From contig NZ_FNVO01000003.1 in assembly GCF_900108175.1 (NCBI RefSeq), positions 248,001-312,000 on the forward strand: a DNA stretch of 64,000 nucleotides, read 5' to 3'. The position numbers and the translations under genes are program-made. The notes under the pieces are model-generated. The model saw only the letters and a program-made list of their open reading frames with translations, was not told the origin of the DNA and made no database searches. The stretch's first letter is position 1, and each line of letters starts with the position of its first letter. Positions 1 through 8,863 of this stretch are shown piece by piece. Source of the DNA: Thermomonospora echinospora (GTDB lineage: Bacteria; Actinomycetota; Actinomycetes; Streptosporangiales; Streptosporangiaceae).

Positions 1-1
1 G

Positions 2-1321
2 CTGAACAAGCCGCAGGCCGCCCCGCACCGGGCGCTCGACCTGGTCGCCGCCGCCAGGACGGCCACCCGGGACGAGGGCTTCGCCGCCGAGGACGAGGCG
101 CTGGCCGACCTCATCATGAGCGACGAGCTGCGCGCCGGGCTGTACGCGTTCGACCTCACCCAGAAGCGCGCCAAGCGGCCCGCCGGGGCGCCCGACAAGG
201 CACTGGCCCGTCCGGTCACCAAGGTCGGCGTGGTGGGCGCGGGCCTGATGGCCGGCCAGCTCGCGCTGCTGTTCGCCCGCCGCCTGGAGGTGCCGGTCGT
301 ACTGACCGACCTCGACCGAGAGCGCCTGGACAAGGGCGTCGGTTACGCGCACGGTGAGATCGACAAGCTGGCCGCCAAGGGCCGCGTCTCCGCCGACCAG
401 GCCAACCGGCTCAAGGGGCTGATCACCGGCTCGCTGACCAAGGACGCCTTCGCCGACGCCGACTTCGTCATCGAGGCGGTCTTCGAGGAGATGTCGGTCA
501 AGCAGCAGGTGTTCGCCGAGGTCGAGGCGGTCGTGTCGGCCGAGTGCGTGCTGGCCACCAACACCTCCTCGCTGTCGGTCACCGAGATGGCCGCCGGGCT
601 GGCGCACCCCGAGCGGGTGGTGGGCTTCCACTTCTTCAACCCGGTCGCGGTGCTGCCGCTGCTGGAGATCGTCCGCGGTGCGCAGACCGACGACGCCGCG
701 CTGGCCACCGCGTTCGCGGTCGGCAGGCGGCTGAAGAAGTCCTGCGTGCTGGTCAAGGACGCGCCCGCGTTCGTGGTCAACCGGATCCTGCTGCGGCTGC
801 TGGCCGAGATCGTGGCGGCGGTGGACGAGGGCACCCCGATCGAGACGGCCGAGCGGGCCGCCGCGCCGCTGGGCCTGCCGATGCCGCCGTTCGTGCTGAT
901 GGGGCTGGTCGGCCCGGCGATCGCGCTGCACGTCAACGAGACGCTGCACGCCGCCTTCCCAGACCGGTTCCCGCTGTCGGACAACCTGGCCAAGATGGTG
1001 GCCGCCGGCAAGACCGGCGTCTACCGGCCCGATCTCACCCTCGACCCGGAGGTCGTGGAGATCTTCTCCGGCGGTACCAGCCCGTCCACCGAGGAGCAGG
1101 TGCTGGAGCGCGCGGTGCGGGCGCTGGCCCAGGAGATCCGGATCATGCTGGACGAGGGCGTGGTGGCCGAGCCCGCCGACATCGACCTGTGCCTGATCCT
1201 GGGCGCGGGCTGGCCGTTCCACCTGGGCGGCATCACCTCGTACCTGGACCGGACCGGCGTGTCCGAGCAGGTCACCGGCCGCCGCTTCCTGCCGCCGGGC
1301 GTGGCCTCGCTGCCCGCCTGA
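2..1321 (+). CDS. 3-hydroxyacyl-CoA dehydrogenase (FadB/FadJ-type fusion), 3' part only
   Basis: The reading frame is already open at the first bases, so this is the C-terminal 439 residues of a larger protein, probably an enoyl-CoA hydratase/3-hydroxyacyl-CoA dehydrogenase fusion for fatty-acid beta-oxidation. The dehydrogenase half starts near base 224 with an NAD-binding beta-alpha-beta motif (VGVVGAGLMAGQLAL). The FHFFNPV motif around 627 carries the catalytic His, followed by the helical C-terminal dimerisation domain with its LxxAGWP-like ending. The last glycine of GxGxxG is Ala here, which I recall as usual in actinobacterial members. An ATG at 116 lies inside the linker before the NAD domain and is not the real start. 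The upstream hydratase part is outside the window, so fusion is inferred from the pre-domain linker only. Confidence 0.9.
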   Translation: MNKPQAAPHRALDLVAAARTATRDEGFAAEDEALADLIMSDELRAGLYAFDLTQKRAKRPAGAPDKALARPVTKVGVVGAGLMAGQLALLFARRLEVPVVLTDLDRERLDKGVGYAHGEIDKLAAKGRVSADQANRLKGLITGSLTKDAFADADFVIEAVFEEMSVKQQVFAEVEAVVSAECVLATNTSSLSVTEMAAGLAHPERVVGFHFFNPVAVLPLLEIVRGAQTDDAALATAFAVGRRLKKSCVLVKDAPAFVVNRILLRLLAEIVAAVDEGTPIETAERAAAPLGLPMPPFVLMGLVGPAIALHVNETLHAAFPDRFPLSDNLAKMVAAGKTGVYRPDLTLDPEVVEIFSGGTSPSTEEQVLERAVRALAQEIRIMLDEGVVAEPADIDLCLILGAGWPFHLGGITSYLDRTGVSEQVTGRRFLPPGVASLPA

Positions 1322-1374
1322 CCCCCGGGCGCCGGCCGGGCACGTGAGGGCCTGGCGGGTCCTGGGAAAGATGA

Positions 1375-1414
1375 CCGTGCGGGCGGGGGGAGCCGGAGCC
1401 TCCTGCCCGCACGG
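1375..1414 (+). terminator. hairpin downstream of the fatty-acid oxidation gene
   Basis: A GC-rich stem of about 14 bp (1375-1388 paired with 1401-1414, with G-U pairs near the loop) encloses a 12-nt loop. It lies about 55 nt after the stop codon. There is no T-run, as is common for actinobacterial terminators. It separates the upstream gene from the permease leader. Confidence 0.5.
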
Positions 1415-1437
1415 GACATCGGTAGACCCCGCTGCCC

Positions 1438-1484
1438 GCGGCCGAGGCAACGGTGTCGAAGCCGCTGTAAGCGAAGAACACCAT
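1438..1484 (-). pseudogene. inverted fragment of an APC-permease gene
   Basis: The complement of 1438-1484 matches 2367-2413 of the downstream permease gene over 47 nt with five mismatches by eye. It translates as MVFFAYSGFDTVASAA, against IVFFAYIGFDIVASAA in the permease. Two of the differences are silent third-position changes, the pattern expected from a former coding sequence. Homology stops abruptly on both sides. It could be the remnant of a second, oppositely oriented permease gene. If it is transcribed with the permease leader, it could also pair with the permease mRNA. No complete gene is present. Confidence 0.5.
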
Positions 1485-1622
1485 GGAACCATCCGGGAGC
1501 CCCCTTGCCTGCGGGCAACACCCGGTCTCCTCACCTGCGCGAGCCCCGCGGAACTGGGGGTTTGGACGTCCGATGGCAGGTGATCTGTAGGGAACTGCTC
1601 AGCGTCCACCCGAGGGGATTCC

Positions 1623-3101
1623 GTGAGCATGTTCCGCACCAAGCCGGTCGAGCAGTCGATCCGGGACACCGAGGAGCCCGGGCACCGGCTGCGCCGCGAC
1701 CTGTCGGCGACCGACCTGGTCGTGTTCGGGGTCGGGGTCATCGTCGGCACCGGCATCTTCGTGCTGACCGGCCGGGTCGCCCGCGACTACGCCGGGCCGG
1801 GGGTGGCGTTCTCGTTCGTCATCGCCGGCGTCGTGTGCGCGCTGGCCGCCCTGTGCTACGCCGAGTTCGCCTCCACCGTGCCGGTGGCGGGGTCGGCCTA
1901 CACCTTCTCCTACGCCACGTTCGGCGAGTTCCCCGCCTGGATCATCGGGTGGGACCTGATCCTGGAACTGGCCCTGGCGGCCGCCGTGGTCGCGGTCGGC
2001 TGGTCGGGGTACGCCCAGTCGCTGCTGCAGACCATGGGCATCGACCTGCCCGACTCGCTGGCCGGGGAGAACGCCGTCTTCAACATCCCCGCGGTGCTGG
2101 TCGTACTGCTGGTGACGGCCGTCCTGGTGCTGGGCGTGCGGCTGTCGGCCCGGTTCAACCAGGTGGTGGTCGCGATCAAGGTCGCCGTCATCGGCCTGGT
2201 CATCGTGGCGGGACTGTTCTTCGTACGAGCCGACAACTACACGCCGCTCATCCCGCCGGCCCAGTCCAACCCGGCCACCGAGGGCATCAAGGCGCCGCTC
2301 ATGCAGGTGCTGTTCGGGATCACCCCGGTCAGCTACGGCTGGCTGGGCGTCTTCGCCGCGGTGTCGATCGTGTTCTTCGCCTACATCGGCTTCGACATCG
2401 TCGCCTCGGCCGCCGAGGAGTCCCGCAACCCGCAGCGCGACCTGCCGATCGGCATCATCGGCTCGCTGGCCCTCTGCACGGTGCTGTACGTGGCGGTCTC
2501 CCTGGTGGTCGTCGGGATGCAGGACTACACCAGGCTCAGCGAGGCCGCCCCGCTGGCGGACGCGTTCAAGGCCGTCGGCCAATCCTGGGCGGCCACCGTG
2601 ATCAGCGTGGGCGCCATCGCCGGGCTCACCACCGTGGTGCTGATCCTGATGCTGGGGCAGAGCCGGGTCTTCTTCGCGATGAGCCGCGACGGGCTGCTGC
2701 CCGCCTGGCTGTCGCAGGTCCATCCGACCTACGGCACCCCGCACCGGACGACGATCGCGGTGGGCGCGGCGGTGGCGGTCCTGGCGGGCCTGATCCCGCT
2801 GTCGGCGCTGGCCGAGCTGGTCAACATCGGGACGCTGTTCGCCTTCATGCTGGTGTCGGTCGGCGTCGTCGTCCTGCGCCGCACCCGCCCGGACCTGCCC
2901 CGCTCCTTCCGTACGCCGCTGGTCCCGCTGGTCCCCGCCCTGTCGGTGCTGGCGTGCCTGTTCGTGATGCTCAACCTCCCGGTGGAGACCTGGCTGCGCT
3001 TCGCCGGGTGGATGGCCCTGGGCACGCTGGTCTACTTCGGGTACGGCGCCCGGCACAGCCGGCTGCGCCGGACGGCCGAGGCCCGGAGCACCGCCCGGTG
3101 A
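1623..3101 (+). CDS. APC-family amino-acid permease
   Basis: A 492-residue integral membrane protein that should import an amino acid, probably by proton symport. It begins with the APC signature LVVFGVGVIVGTGIFVLTG (TM1, about residue 36), and hydrophobic segments consistent with 12 helices follow. The conserved VFFAYIGFD motif falls at about 249-257 (TM6), and after it comes the cytoplasmic EESRNPQRDLP loop typical of YfnA/CAT-like transporters. The GTG start is preceded by GAGGGG at a good distance. The leader of about 300 nt (1322-1622) contains an upstream hairpin, an inverted piece of this gene and a GGACGTCC site. I recognise no riboswitch class in it. The gene is monocistronic as far as visible. 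The substrate cannot be told from sequence; cationic amino acids are one possibility. Confidence 0.9.
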   Translation: MSMFRTKPVEQSIRDTEEPGHRLRRDLSATDLVVFGVGVIVGTGIFVLTGRVARDYAGPGVAFSFVIAGVVCALAALCYAEFASTVPVAGSAYTFSYATFGEFPAWIIGWDLILELALAAAVVAVGWSGYAQSLLQTMGIDLPDSLAGENAVFNIPAVLVVLLVTAVLVLGVRLSARFNQVVVAIKVAVIGLVIVAGLFFVRADNYTPLIPPAQSNPATEGIKAPLMQVLFGITPVSYGWLGVFAAVSIVFFAYIGFDIVASAAEESRNPQRDLPIGIIGSLALCTVLYVAVSLVVVGMQDYTRLSEAAPLADAFKAVGQSWAATVISVGAIAGLTTVVLILMLGQSRVFFAMSRDGLLPAWLSQVHPTYGTPHRTTIAVGAAVAVLAGLIPLSALAELVNIGTLFAFMLVSVGVVVLRRTRPDLPRSFRTPLVPLVPALSVLACLFVMLNLPVETWLRFAGWMALGTLVYFGYGARHSRLRRTAEARSTAR

Positions 3102-3214
3102 TCCTCCGGCCCGGCGGCGTCCGTATCCCGGACATGAGAGGAATCTTCCGCGCCCATCACGGGGATGACGTCAAGGTGATCCAGGACACCGTGTCCTTTC
3201 GGGCTCCGGATGGG

Positions 3215-3220
3215 CACAAT
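3215..3220 (+). promoter_or_regulatory. -10 element of a leaderless promoter (fprA)
   Basis: CACAAT ends 7 nt before the ATG at 3228, so transcription should begin at or next to the start codon. The same string GGCACAATGGCG occurs 6 nt before the tetR start at 12957. No Shine-Dalgarno sequence precedes this ATG, which supports a leaderless start. Confidence 0.4.
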
Positions 3221-3227
3221 GGCGCGC

Positions 3228-4577
3228 ATGGTTGACACGCGTGTGGCGGTGATCGGGTCCGGGCCTGCGGGGCTGTACGCGGCCGAGGCGCTGGTGAAGC
3301 AGACCGGCGGCGACGTCCAGGTCGACGTGCTCGACCGCCTGCCGACGCCGTACGGGCTGGTCCGCTACGGGGTGGCGCCCGACCACAAGTCGATCAAGTC
3401 GATCGCCAAGTACCTGCAGCGGGTGCTGGAGCATCCGGCGGTGCGCTTCTTCGGCTGTGTGGAGCTGGGCCGGGACGTGACCCGTGCGGAGCTGCTGGAC
3501 TGCTACGACGCGGTCATCTACAGCACCGGCGCGATGGTCGACCGGCATCTGGGCATCCCCGGCGAGGACCTGCCGGGCAGCGTGGCGGCCACCGACTTCG
3601 TCAACTGGTACTGCGGGCACCCCGACGCCGCCGACCACGCCTTCGACCTGTCGGTGGAGGAGGTCGCGGTCATCGGCGTCGGCAACGTCGCGGTCGACGT
3701 GGTACGCGTCCTCGCCAAGACCGCCGAGGAACTGCGCGAGACCGACGTGCCCGAGCACGTGATCGAGGCGCTGGCGGCCAGCAAGGTGCGACGGATCCAC
3801 CTGATCGGCCGGCGCGGGCCGGCGCAGGCCAAGTTCACCACCAAGGAGGCCCGCGAGCTCGGCGAGCTGGCCAACGCGGAGATCCACGTACGGCCCGAGG
3901 ACATGGAGCTGGACGCCGCGTCCGCCGAGCTCGCCGAGACCGACCGGCTGGTGCGCGGCAACGTCAAGGTGCTGCGCAGCTGGACCGAGCCCCCCGCCGG
4001 CGCCAAACCGCGGCGGATCGACGTGCGGTTCTGGCTCGCCCCCGCGGAGATCCTCGGCACCCGGCAGGTGGAGGGGCTGCGGCTGGAGCGCACCGCGCTG
4101 GACGCCGACGGGCGGGTCCGGGGCACCGGCTCCTACGAGACGCTGCCGGTCGGCATGGTGCTCCGCTCGGTCGGCTACCAGAGCGTCCCGCTGGCGGGCG
4201 TGCCGTTCGACGAGCGCAACCATGTCGTCCCCAACGAGGGGGGCCGCGTCATCGACGCCTCCGGGGCGCAGGTGCCGCGCGAGTACGTGGCCGGATGGAT
4301 CAAGCGGGGGCCGACCGGGGTCGTCGGCACCAACAAGTCCGACGCCGCGGAGACCGTGACGCACCTGCTGGCCGACCTGGCCGCCGGCGACGACCGGCCG
4401 CGGCCGCGGCAGCGCGTGGAGGACCTGCTGGAGTCGCGGGCCTGCCGGGTGGTGACCTACTCCGACTGGCTGAACCTGGACACCGCCGAGATCGACCTGG
4501 CCCGCTCGCTGGGCCGGGGCGAACGGGTCAAGCTGGGGCGCTGGGAGGCCATGCGCACCGCCTGCCACCCGCGCTGA
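3228..4577 (+). CDS. fprA: NADPH:ferredoxin reductase, FprA type
   Basis: This 449-residue FAD enzyme moves electrons between NADPH and ferredoxins, for example to feed cytochromes P450. The N-terminus carries the FAD-binding motif VAVIGSGPAGLYAA. TPYGLVRYGVAPDH follows, a hallmark of adrenodoxin reductase-like proteins, then an internal NADPH-binding motif VAVIGVGNVAVDVVR. GWIKRGPTGVVGTNKSDA near the C-terminus is also a family signature. Length and motif order match FprA of mycobacteria. I chose the ATG at 3228 because the FAD strand begins five residues later and a -10 element sits 7 nt upstream. An ATG at 3210 would overlap that element. It forms a single-gene unit between the permease and a small unknown gene. 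Confidence 0.93.
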   Translation: MVDTRVAVIGSGPAGLYAAEALVKQTGGDVQVDVLDRLPTPYGLVRYGVAPDHKSIKSIAKYLQRVLEHPAVRFFGCVELGRDVTRAELLDCYDAVIYSTGAMVDRHLGIPGEDLPGSVAATDFVNWYCGHPDAADHAFDLSVEEVAVIGVGNVAVDVVRVLAKTAEELRETDVPEHVIEALAASKVRRIHLIGRRGPAQAKFTTKEARELGELANAEIHVRPEDMELDAASAELAETDRLVRGNVKVLRSWTEPPAGAKPRRIDVRFWLAPAEILGTRQVEGLRLERTALDADGRVRGTGSYETLPVGMVLRSVGYQSVPLAGVPFDERNHVVPNEGGRVIDASGAQVPREYVAGWIKRGPTGVVGTNKSDAAETVTHLLADLAAGDDRPRPRQRVEDLLESRACRVVTYSDWLNLDTAEIDLARSLGRGERVKLGRWEAMRTACHPR

Positions 4578-4665
4578 CGGCGGACCCGGGCCGGAGGCTC
4601 CGGCAGCGGCCCCCGACATCATGAGGATGGATGACAGCAGTCCCGGACGGCAGTAGCGTGCGCTC

Positions 4666-5031
4666 GTGACCGGTGGCCCAGAGCTTCACGGATTCCCCCC
4701 GCCGGAGCTGCTGCCTGATCTGCGCTGGCTCGGCCCCGACTACCTGTCCCTGCTCGTCAGCGACCTGGCCAGGGGCCTGCTGCGTCAGGATCCGGGCACG
4801 CGCCTGATGGGGGTGCGCTGCGAGGGCGCGCCCGAGCTGTGGACCGAGGTGGACGCGGCGGGCACGCCCCGGGCCCGCCACGTCACCTTCCCCCTGCAGG
4901 TGTTCCTCCAGGACGGCGCCGAACGGCCGTGGATGCTGCGCGGCCGCTGGAGCTACGTCGGCCGGGAGCTCGACACCCGGGAGGCATGCATCGACCACTA
5001 CTGGCGGCTGCTGACCTTCGAGGGCATCTGA
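4666..5031 (+). CDS. hypothetical protein, 121 aa
   Basis: I do not recognise a family. The product is acidic and soluble, with no signal peptide or membrane segment. It contains well-spaced Trp residues (LRWLGPDY, LWTEVDA, RPWMLRGRWSYVG, HYWRLL) that argue for a real folded protein. The GTG start is preceded by TAGCGT ending 6 nt upstream, a typical leaderless -10. It converges on dxs, with only 21 nt between the two stop codons. It has no obvious partner gene. Confidence 0.7.
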   Translation: MTGGPELHGFPPPELLPDLRWLGPDYLSLLVSDLARGLLRQDPGTRLMGVRCEGAPELWTEVDAAGTPRARHVTFPLQVFLQDGAERPWMLRGRWSYVGRELDTREACIDHYWRLLTFEGI

Positions 5032-5052
5032 GCCGTCCCCGGCCGGCGCGGG

Positions 5053-6978
5053 TCAGTCCCGGGGGGCCGGGGCCGTCTCGGCGGCGGGGTCGTGCTCGCC
5101 GGCGCGGGCGACGGCCTCGATGATGTCGCGGGCCAGGTCCTGCGGGGTGAGGCCGATGTCGGCGAGGATCTCGGCACGGGCGGCGTGGTCGAGGAACTCC
5201 TGCGGGATGCCGAACGTGCGGACCGGGACGTCCACCTCGCTGTCGCGCAGCAGCCGGGCGACCGCGTCGCCGACCGCCCCGACCCGGCCGTTGTCCTCCA
5301 CGACCGCGACCATGGTGTGCCGGCGGGCCTCCTCCAGCAGCGCCGGGTCCAGCGGCTTGACCCAGCGGGGGTCCAGCACGGTGCTGCCGATGCCCTGGGC
5401 GGCCAGCCGTTCGGCCACCTCGACGGCGGTGGCCGCCATCGAGCCGGCGGCCACCAGCAGCACCCGGGCGCCGTTGCTACCGGGGTGGCGGGCCAGCACG
5501 TCCATCGAGCCGATCCGGTCGATCGCCTCAATGTCGGCGACGACCGAGCCCTTGGGGAAGCGCAGCGCGGTGGGGCCGTCGCCGGTCGCCACACATTCGC
5601 GCAGCAGCTCGCGCAGCCGGGCGCCGTCGCGCGGCACCGCGATGCGCATGCCCGGCACCACCTGCAGGATCGACAGGTCCCACATGCCGTTGTGGCTGGC
5701 GCCGTCGTCGCCGGTCACCCCGGCGCGGTCCAGCACGAACGTGACCGCCTGCCGGTGCAGCGCCACGTCCATCAGCACCTGGTCGAAGGCCCGGTTGAGG
5801 AAGGTCGCGTAGACCGCCACCACCGGGTGCAGGCCGCCCATCGCCAGCCCGGCCGCCGAGGTGACGGCATGCTGCTCGGCGATGCCCACGTCGAAGATCC
5901 GGTCCGGGTAGGCCTCGGCGAAGGGGGCCAGCCCCACCGGGTGCAGCATGGCGGCGGTGATGCCGACCACGTCCGGCCGCTCGGCGCCGATCTGGACCAT
6001 CTCCTGGCCGAACACCTTGGTCCAGCTGACGCCGCCGCCCTTGGCGACCGACTTGCCGGTGGCGGGGTCGAACGCCCCGCCGCCGTGCATGCAGTCCTCC
6101 TCGTTGTTCTCGGCGGGTGCGTAGCCGTAGCCCTTGCGGGTGATGCAGTGCACGATGACCGGGGCACCGAAGCCGCGGGCGCGGCGCAGCGCGTGCTCGA
6201 CGGCCTCGGTGTCGTGCCCGTCGATCGGGCCGACGTACTTCATGCCCAGGTCCTCGAACATGGCCTGCGGCTGCAGCACGTCCTTGAGGCCCTTCTTGAC
6301 CCCGTGCAGCGCCTCGTAGGCGACGGGGCCGACCACCGGGGCCCGCGGCACCGTCTTCTTGATCATGTCCAGCGCGCGCTCGTAGCCGCGGGTGATCCGC
6401 AGGTCGGCCAAGTGGCTGGCCAGCCCGCCGATGGTCGGCGAGTAGGACCGACCGTTGTCGTTCACCACGATGATCACCGGGCGGTCGGCACCGGCCGCGA
6501 TGTTGTTGAGCGCCTCCCAGCACATCCCGCCGGTCAGCGCGCCGTCGCCGACGACGGCGACCACGGCCCGGTCGTGCTCGCCGCGCAGCGCGAACGCCTT
6601 GGCCAGGCCGTCGGCGTAGGACAGCGCGGTGGAGGCGTGCGAGTTCTCGATGACGTCGTGCTCGGACTCGGCCTGGCTGGGGTAGCCCGACAGCCCGCCG
6701 CGCCGGCGCAGCAACGAGAAGTCCTGGCGGCCGGTGAGCAGCTTGTGCACGTAGGCCTGGTGGCCGGTGTCGAACAGGATCTTGTCGCGGGGCGAGTCGA
6801 AGACCCGGTGCAGCGCGATGGTCAGCTCCACCGCGCCCAGGTTGGGCCCCAGGTGGCCGCCGGTCTTGGAGACGGCCTCGACCAGGAAGTCGCGGATCTC
6901 GACGGCCAGCCGGGTCAGCTCGCCGGAGTCCAGCCGCCGGAGGTCGCCGGGGCCGCTGATCGACTCAAGAACGCTCAC
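5053..6978 (-). CDS. dxs: 1-deoxy-D-xylulose-5-phosphate synthase
   Basis: This thiamine-diphosphate enzyme condenses pyruvate and glyceraldehyde-3-phosphate, the first step of the MEP isoprenoid pathway. The 641-residue length is normal. Visible signatures are [16 protein letters not shown], the TPP/Mg motif [26 protein letters not shown] and, in the transketolase pyrimidine domain, [17 protein letters not shown] and [15 protein letters not shown]. The C-terminal transketolase domain ends with [11 protein letters not shown]. The GTG start is preceded by GAGGAGG about 5 nt upstream. It is divergent from idi, so two isoprenoid genes share one 199-bp promoter region. Many actinomycetes carry more than one dxs, so this need not be the only copy. 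Confidence 0.96.
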   Translation of the reverse strand: MSVLESISGPGDLRRLDSGELTRLAVEIRDFLVEAVSKTGGHLGPNLGAVELTIALHRVFDSPRDKILFDTGHQAYVHKLLTGRQDFSLLRRRGGLSGYPSQAESEHDVIENSHASTALSYADGLAKAFALRGEHDRAVVAVVGDGALTGGMCWEALNNIAAGADRPVIIVVNDNGRSYSPTIGGLASHLADLRITRGYERALDMIKKTVPRAPVVGPVAYEALHGVKKGLKDVLQPQAMFEDLGMKYVGPIDGHDTEAVEHALRRARGFGAPVIVHCITRKGYGYAPAENNEEDCMHGGGAFDPATGKSVAKGGGVSWTKVFGQEMVQIGAERPDVVGITAAMLHPVGLAPFAEAYPDRIFDVGIAEQHAVTSAAGLAMGGLHPVVAVYATFLNRAFDQVLMDVALHRQAVTFVLDRAGVTGDDGASHNGMWDLSILQVVPGMRIAVPRDGARLRELLRECVATGDGPTALRFPKGSVVADIEAIDRIGSMDVLARHPGSNGARVLLVAAGSMAATAVEVAERLAAQGIGSTVLDPRWVKPLDPALLEEARRHTMVAVVEDNGRVGAVGDAVARLLRDSEVDVPVRTFGIPQEFLDHAARAEILADIGLTPQDLARDIIEAVARAGEHDPAAETAPAPRD

Positions 6979-7058
6979 GCCGTCCTCCTCGCCCGGTGAT
7001 CTGCCCTGCCGTCCACGTCGCGCACGCCGTCATCCCCTCACCAGGCGGCATCCCCGCC

Positions 7059-7101
7059 CCGGTTCAACCTGAAGCTCCGAGTTTAGTCCGGGTTCAACCG
7101 G
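7059..7101. promoter_or_regulatory. pair of direct repeats between dxs and idi
   Basis: GGTTCAACC occurs at 7061-7069 and again at 7091-7099, exactly 30 bp apart, or about three helical turns. The second copy is extended to CCGGGTTCAACCGG. The repeats sit in the shared divergent promoter region and face the same side of the helix, which suggests a binding site for a dimeric or cooperative regulator. I do not recognise the motif. Confidence 0.4.
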
Positions 7102-7177
7102 CGCAAGCCGGTCTGCATTCTGGAACGATCTGAAAGGACGGCGTTGCGCTGACTCTGACAGGGGGAACCCACAGTTC

Positions 7178-7756
7178 ATGGCCACTGAGGAGATCGTGCT
7201 GCTCAACGCGGCCGGTGAGGCGATCGGCACCGCGCCGAAAGCCGCCAGTCACCATCAGGACACCCCCTACCACCTGGCTTTTTCCTGCTACGTCACCGAC
7301 GACGAGGGACGGGTGCTCATCACCCGCCGGGCACTGGACAAGGCGACCTTCCCGGGAGTGTGGACCAACACCTGCTGTGGGCACCCGGCGCCCGGGGAAG
7401 GGCTGCGAGAGGCCGTCGTCCGGCGGCTGGACACCGAGCTGGGGTTGCCGGTGGACGGGTTGACGCTGGTGCTGCCGGAGTTCGACTACCGCGCCATCGC
7501 CTCCGATGGGGTGGTCGAGCACGAGCGGTGCCCGGTGGTCCGCGCGCGCTGGACCGGCGGCGGGCGGCCACGGCCCAACCCGGCCGAGGTGGCCGACGCC
7601 CGGTGGCGGACGTGGGAGGAGTGCCTGGAGCTGACCGCCGACCCCGACGCCTCGCCGTGGTTCCGGCTCCAGATGGCCCAGCTCGCCCCGCTGGGCCCGC
7701 CCGAGAAGTGGCCCGGTGCCGACCCGTCCCGGCTGCCCCCGGCCCTCACCTGGTGA
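7178..7756 (+). CDS. idi: isopentenyl-diphosphate delta-isomerase, type I
   Basis: A Nudix-fold enzyme of 192 residues that interconverts isopentenyl and dimethylallyl diphosphate. The motif VWTNTCCGHPAPGE holds the catalytic Cys and metal-binding His of type I enzymes. The Nudix-like helix (GLREAVVRRLDTELGL) and the later FDYRAIASDGVVEHE motif with the catalytic Glu follow. The ATG start is preceded by AGGGGGAA. The gene is divergent from dxs, so the two probably respond to the same signal. The protein ends at a usual length. Confidence 0.95.
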   Translation: MATEEIVLLNAAGEAIGTAPKAASHHQDTPYHLAFSCYVTDDEGRVLITRRALDKATFPGVWTNTCCGHPAPGEGLREAVVRRLDTELGLPVDGLTLVLPEFDYRAIASDGVVEHERCPVVRARWTGGGRPRPNPAEVADARWRTWEECLELTADPDASPWFRLQMAQLAPLGPPEKWPGADPSRLPPALTW

Positions 7757-8005
7757 CCGGCCGGGAAACGGTCTGACCCGCCCGGATCTCCACGTTCTCG
7801 CAGTACCGGGATTCGGGCGGGCGGTGAGTTCGACGGCGGGTGTGACGGCGGGCTCGGCGACGGCCTTGGCGACGGCCTCTTGCGGCCAAAGGGAAACCGG
7901 CCGCCGTTCGTGCCGAAAGATCACTAGAATCCCGGTTCGGAGCATTGCCGGCGTACCGTCACGGCGCGCCGGACCGTGAGTTCCCCGGGCCCGCCGAGGA
8001 GACCG

Positions 8006-8845
8006 ATGCGCATCACCCGACTCGTCACGGGCGCCGCCTGCGGGGCCACCGCCCTGGCGCTGACCGCTCCGGCCGCGGCGGCCTGGGCCGACCCCGGCCC
8101 GAAGGCGGTCGCCAACGTCCCGACCACCTTCGAGCCCGGCGACGACCTGCGGGTCCGCGTCACCGGGTGCGGGGACGCGCGGCCGCGGACCGGGGCGGGG
8201 CTGACGAACGAGATCTTCGCCGCGGCCCCGGCGTTCCGGCGCGACGGCGACGTCTGGCGGACGGTCGGCGCGACCAGGACCGGTCTGCGGCCCGGCCGAA
8301 CGTACCTGACCGAGTTCCGGTGCGGTCCGCCAGACCGGCGGCGGACCTTCCCGCTGGAGGTCACCGTTCCACGGCGGTCCCCCTCCCCCGGCGAGGACTT
8401 CGAGTTCGGTTTCGACAAGGTGAAGCTGTCCAGCCGCACGGTGACCCCCGGCGGCGAGATGACGTTCACCGTGACCTGTCCGACTGAGGTGAGCGCCCGG
8501 TCGGCCTCGTTCGCCGAGGCGCCGGAGTTCACCGAGGACGGCGAGGACTCCTTCGAGGGGACGGCGACGTTCAAGGAGACGCTGCCGTCCATCGTCGCCA
8601 TCAAGGTGTTCTGCGCGGACCACGGCCACGTCACCTACAGCACCAGGCCCGACGAGGACGATCTCGGCGACGGCGGGCCGAAGATCCCCAAGGGCGCGCC
8701 CAACACCGGTGGCGGCACCGGCGGGCAGGGGCCCGGAGCGACCCCGTTCGGTGGGGCCGCACTGGCGCTGCTGGCCGCGGGCGCCCTGGGCGCCCTGGGC
8801 GCCCGGTCGCTGCGGCGCCGGGCCGGCGAGCAGCGCCCGAGCTGA
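8006..8845 (+). CDS. secreted protein with C-terminal membrane anchor
   Basis: A 279-residue product with a Sec signal peptide (basic start, then LVTGAACGATALALTAPAAAAWA). A large beta-rich extracellular part follows, containing two similar Ig-like segments (about 35-125 and 130-220, each with paired Cys). A Gly/Pro/Thr linker (APNTGGGTGGQGP), a hydrophobic helix and an RRR tail end the protein. This is the layout of a sortase substrate, but a clear LPXTG or LAXTG is absent; APNTGG is the nearest string. The ATG at 8006 has GAGGAG 5 nt upstream. A TAGAAT box at 7925-7930 may be the -10 element. The class F sortase gene follows 18 nt downstream and probably shares the transcript. The function of the extracellular part is unknown. 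Confidence 0.8.
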   Translation: MRITRLVTGAACGATALALTAPAAAAWADPGPKAVANVPTTFEPGDDLRVRVTGCGDARPRTGAGLTNEIFAAAPAFRRDGDVWRTVGATRTGLRPGRTYLTEFRCGPPDRRRTFPLEVTVPRRSPSPGEDFEFGFDKVKLSSRTVTPGGEMTFTVTCPTEVSARSASFAEAPEFTEDGEDSFEGTATFKETLPSIVAIKVFCADHGHVTYSTRPDEDDLGDGGPKIPKGAPNTGGGTGGQGPGATPFGGAALALLAAGALGALGARSLRRRAGEQRPS

Positions 8846-8863
8846 GCCCGAGGTGACCCCGAC

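Noticed and set aside
1322-1622. A riboswitch in the permease leader.
   Set aside because: I compared it with the TPP, cobalamin, glycine, SAM, ydaO (c-di-AMP) and guanidine consensus elements I know and found no match. A covariance-model search (Infernal with Rfam) would settle it.
3210-3227. ATG 3210 as the fprA start.
   Set aside because: It lies 5 nt upstream of the CACAAT -10 element, so it would not be in a leaderless transcript.
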